Shown here: piece by piece, positions 62,692-64,000 of the stretch
How the letters are laid out: each line of letters starts with the position of its first letter
How positions within the stretch are numbered: the stretch's first letter is position 1
From: Myxococcales bacterium
GTDB lineage: Bacteria; Myxococcota; Polyangia; Nannocystales; Nannocystaceae
Assembly (NCBI GenBank): GCA_016793465.1
Contig: JAEUJW010000040.1
Location: forward strand, 124,001 to 188,000
Direction of reading: 5' to 3'
Length of the DNA: 64,000 nucleotides
Made by a program: the position numbers and the translations under genes
The notes under the pieces: generated by a model
Seen by the model: only the letters and a program-made list of their open reading frames with translations
The model's database searches: none
Told to the model about the DNA's origin: nothing

Positions 62692-63399
62692 ATGTCGACC
62701 GCACGAACCGCAAGCAGCGCCCGCGCCTCCTCCTCCAAGATCGCCGCGCGAGCGGCCGTCGCACCTGTCCGCAAGGCCAGCTCGCGGACCACCGCGCCGA
62801 AGCTCGCGCGCCCCGGAGCCGCCGCGAGCGCGGCCGCCCGCGCCAGGCGTGCCGGCGCCCGCGACGTCGACCCCACCCTCCTCGCCGCCGCGCCGGACGC
62901 GGTCATCCGCAAGGCCACCGGGCGCACGTGGGCGCAGTGGTTCACCCTGCTCGACCAGTTCGACGTCGCCGACGCCGGCCACAGCGCCACCGTGCGCCAC
63001 CTCGCCGACGCCTATGAGTGCCCGCGCTGGTGGCGTCAGCGCATCGCCACCGCCTACGCGCAGACCTGCGGCCTGCGCGAGGCGGCCAGCCGCAGCCTCG
63101 CGGCCAACACCAGCCGCACGCTCTCGGTCCCCATCGAGGACCTCTACCGCGCCTGGCAGGGCCGCGCCCCCGGCAAGTGGCTCGACGCCAAGTTCAAGGT
63201 CCAGCGCGCCAACGAGAACAAGTCCCTGCGCCTCGACTGGCCCGACCGCACCAGCGTCGAGATCTACTTCTGGGCCAAGGGCGACCGCCGCAGCCAGGTC
63301 AACATCATGCACCGCCAGCTCGCCGACGCCGCCGAGGTCGCCGCCAAGAAGCGCTTCTGGTCGCGCGCCCTCGACAAGCTGCAGGCCACCCTCGAGTAG
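62692..63399 (+). CDS. DUF4287/SRPBCC-type (AHSA1-like) protein
   Basis: A 235-residue cytosolic protein. The first 55 residues are basic, Ala/Ser-rich and probably disordered. Residues 65-120 match a DUF4287-like module (KATGRTWAQWFTLLDQF, VRHLADAYECPRWWRQRIAT). The rest resembles a SRPBCC/AHSA1 ligand-binding domain: VPIEDLYRAWQGRAPGKWL, RTSVEIYFWAKGDRRSQVNI, HRQLADAAEVAAKKRFW. The substrate is unknown. TACCGC lies 8 bases before the ATG. It converges with the AgmX-like gene with 3 bases between stops. Confidence 0.8.
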   Translation: MSTARTASSARASSSKIAARAAVAPVRKASSRTTAPKLARPGAAASAAARARRAGARDVDPTLLAAAPDAVIRKATGRTWAQWFTLLDQFDVADAGHSATVRHLADAYECPRWWRQRIATAYAQTCGLREAASRSLAANTSRTLSVPIEDLYRAWQGRAPGKWLDAKFKVQRANENKSLRLDWPDRTSVEIYFWAKGDRRSQVNIMHRQLADAAEVAAKKRFWSRALDKLQATLE

Positions 63400-63402
63400 G
63401 CC

Positions 63403-63801
63403 TCAGCCCGGCTCGAACAGGAACGGGTACGTCACCTTCACGTCGCCGCCGCCGCTCGGCGCCGGGAACTTCCACGTCCGCACCGCCTTGCTGACGCACT
63501 CGCCGAGCTGCGCCGGCCCGTCGGACCCCGCCCCGACCGCGCTCTTGGTGACGACCCCGTCGCCGCCGATCGTGAAGTCGATGACGAGCTTGGCCCTGGC
63601 CATCGGGTCGACCGCCAGCACGTCGTCGTAACAGTCGCGGACCTCGCCGAGGTGGGCGCGGACCACGTCTCGGATCTTATCCTTCGCTAGGTCGCCCTCG
63701 ACCTCCGCCTTCTGTGTACCACCCGCCTGCGCCGTCGCGCCGAACATCGGCAGCGTCATCAGGGCGATCATCGAGACCAGCAGCGTCATCGTCGTCTTCA
63801 T
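63403..63801 (-). CDS. Secreted AgmX/PglI C-terminal domain-like protein
   Basis: A 132-residue secreted protein: signal peptide KTTMTLLVSMIALMTLPMFG, then a single domain of the AgmX/PglI C-terminal (TonB-like) type. Its marks are IRDVVRAHLGEVRDCYDDVL, VIDFTIGGDGVVTKSAV and CVSKAVRTWKFPAP, with the paired cysteines and the terminal PFLFEPG usual for these myxobacterial domains. AgmX/PglI are known from gliding-motility work; a free-standing copy has no assigned role. AGGAGAGG 4-6 bases before this ATG fixes the start. The DNA from 63802 to the window end holds no gene I can support. Confidence 0.85.
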   Translation of the reverse strand: MKTTMTLLVSMIALMTLPMFGATAQAGGTQKAEVEGDLAKDKIRDVVRAHLGEVRDCYDDVLAVDPMARAKLVIDFTIGGDGVVTKSAVGAGSDGPAQLGECVSKAVRTWKFPAPSGGGDVKVTYPFLFEPG

Positions 63802-64000
63802 GCGTCCTCTCCTCGCCTCGTTCCACGGCGCCGCCGTCGCGAGGTTCCCGGGCCGCGACATTTTTTTCGCCGCCCCCCGCGCGCCCGCGCCCATGACCCG
63901 CAGACCCTCGCCGGCTCGCCCGTACGCCATAATTAAAAATTCCCGGGAACCTCCCTCGCCGCCGTCCGTGGCACAGTCCGAGTGACCCTCGCCGCCCACA

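Overview
The window is very GC-rich, densely packed DNA from a bacterium that is probably a myxobacterium (Myxococcota), most likely of the Nannocystaceae type. The signs are two proteins ending in MYXO-CTERM-like tails (14298-16253 and 49795-51630), many lipoproteins whose lipobox cysteine is followed by a long Ser/Thr/Gly/Asp/Glu linker, a MopE-like metal-binding motif, a PP2C phosphatase, a membrane-anchored Ser/Thr kinase, a formylglycine-enzyme-like lipoprotein and a DUF2330 protein. This is inference from gene content; no rRNA or tRNA gene is present to confirm it.

Layout. 1-9.1 kb: the end of a chromate transporter, an envelope-stress-like DUF1707 protein, a DUF6765 protein, a CapA-family lipoprotein, an active/inactive M16 peptidase pair, a lipoprotein that looks like a dead phosphatase, and a Kazal inhibitor lipoprotein. 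9.1-20.3 kb: a ceramidase-like lipoprotein, a PP2C phosphatase, a leucine-rich-repeat/DUF6438 lipoprotein, a secreted subtilase and two consecutive MuiA-like (DUF4139) genes. 20.3-28.8 kb: a His-rich SEC-C microprotein, small lipoproteins, a sorbosone-dehydrogenase-like propeller, an S37-type peptidase coupled to an OmpA-like protein, a ComEC-like metallo-beta-lactamase-fold lipoprotein, a Bcp peroxiredoxin, and a DUF3311 plus sodium:solute symporter pair. 28.9-34.4 kb: more lipoproteins, including one with 159-bp cysteine-rich repeats.

34.5-49.7 kb has the most signalling and conflict-like content: a predicted caspase/gingipain-fold (clan CD) cysteine peptidase, a lipoprotein with a nuclease A inhibitor-like domain, two Hsp20 chaperones with a recognisable promoter and terminator, a TonB-domain/TonB-receptor fusion followed by a Ser/Thr kinase, and a two-gene operon (43495-49667). 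The first gene of that operon joins a calcineurin-like phosphoesterase to a P-loop domain; the second joins an AAA_35 NTPase, a membrane segment and about 17 WD40 repeats. The start codon of the second overlaps the stop codon of the first. This operon is my best candidate for an undescribed sensor-effector system. 49.8-64 kb holds a DUF2330 protein, a HEWCH metallopeptidase-like lipoprotein, an esterase, PepN, tiny membrane proteins, a TPR protein with a minisatellite linker, and an AgmX/PglI-type secreted protein.

Two nucleotide-level patterns cut across the genes. One is a palindrome, TGTCC-N4-GGACA, with at least eleven exact copies in coding and intergenic DNA. The other is an AT-only nonamer (ATTATTAAA or its complement) with six exact copies inside genes, read in different frames. 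In addition, many first genes have a TANNNT-like -10 box only 6-9 bases before the start codon, suggesting leaderless mRNAs. I saw no CRISPR array, transposase, integrase, tRNA or rRNA.
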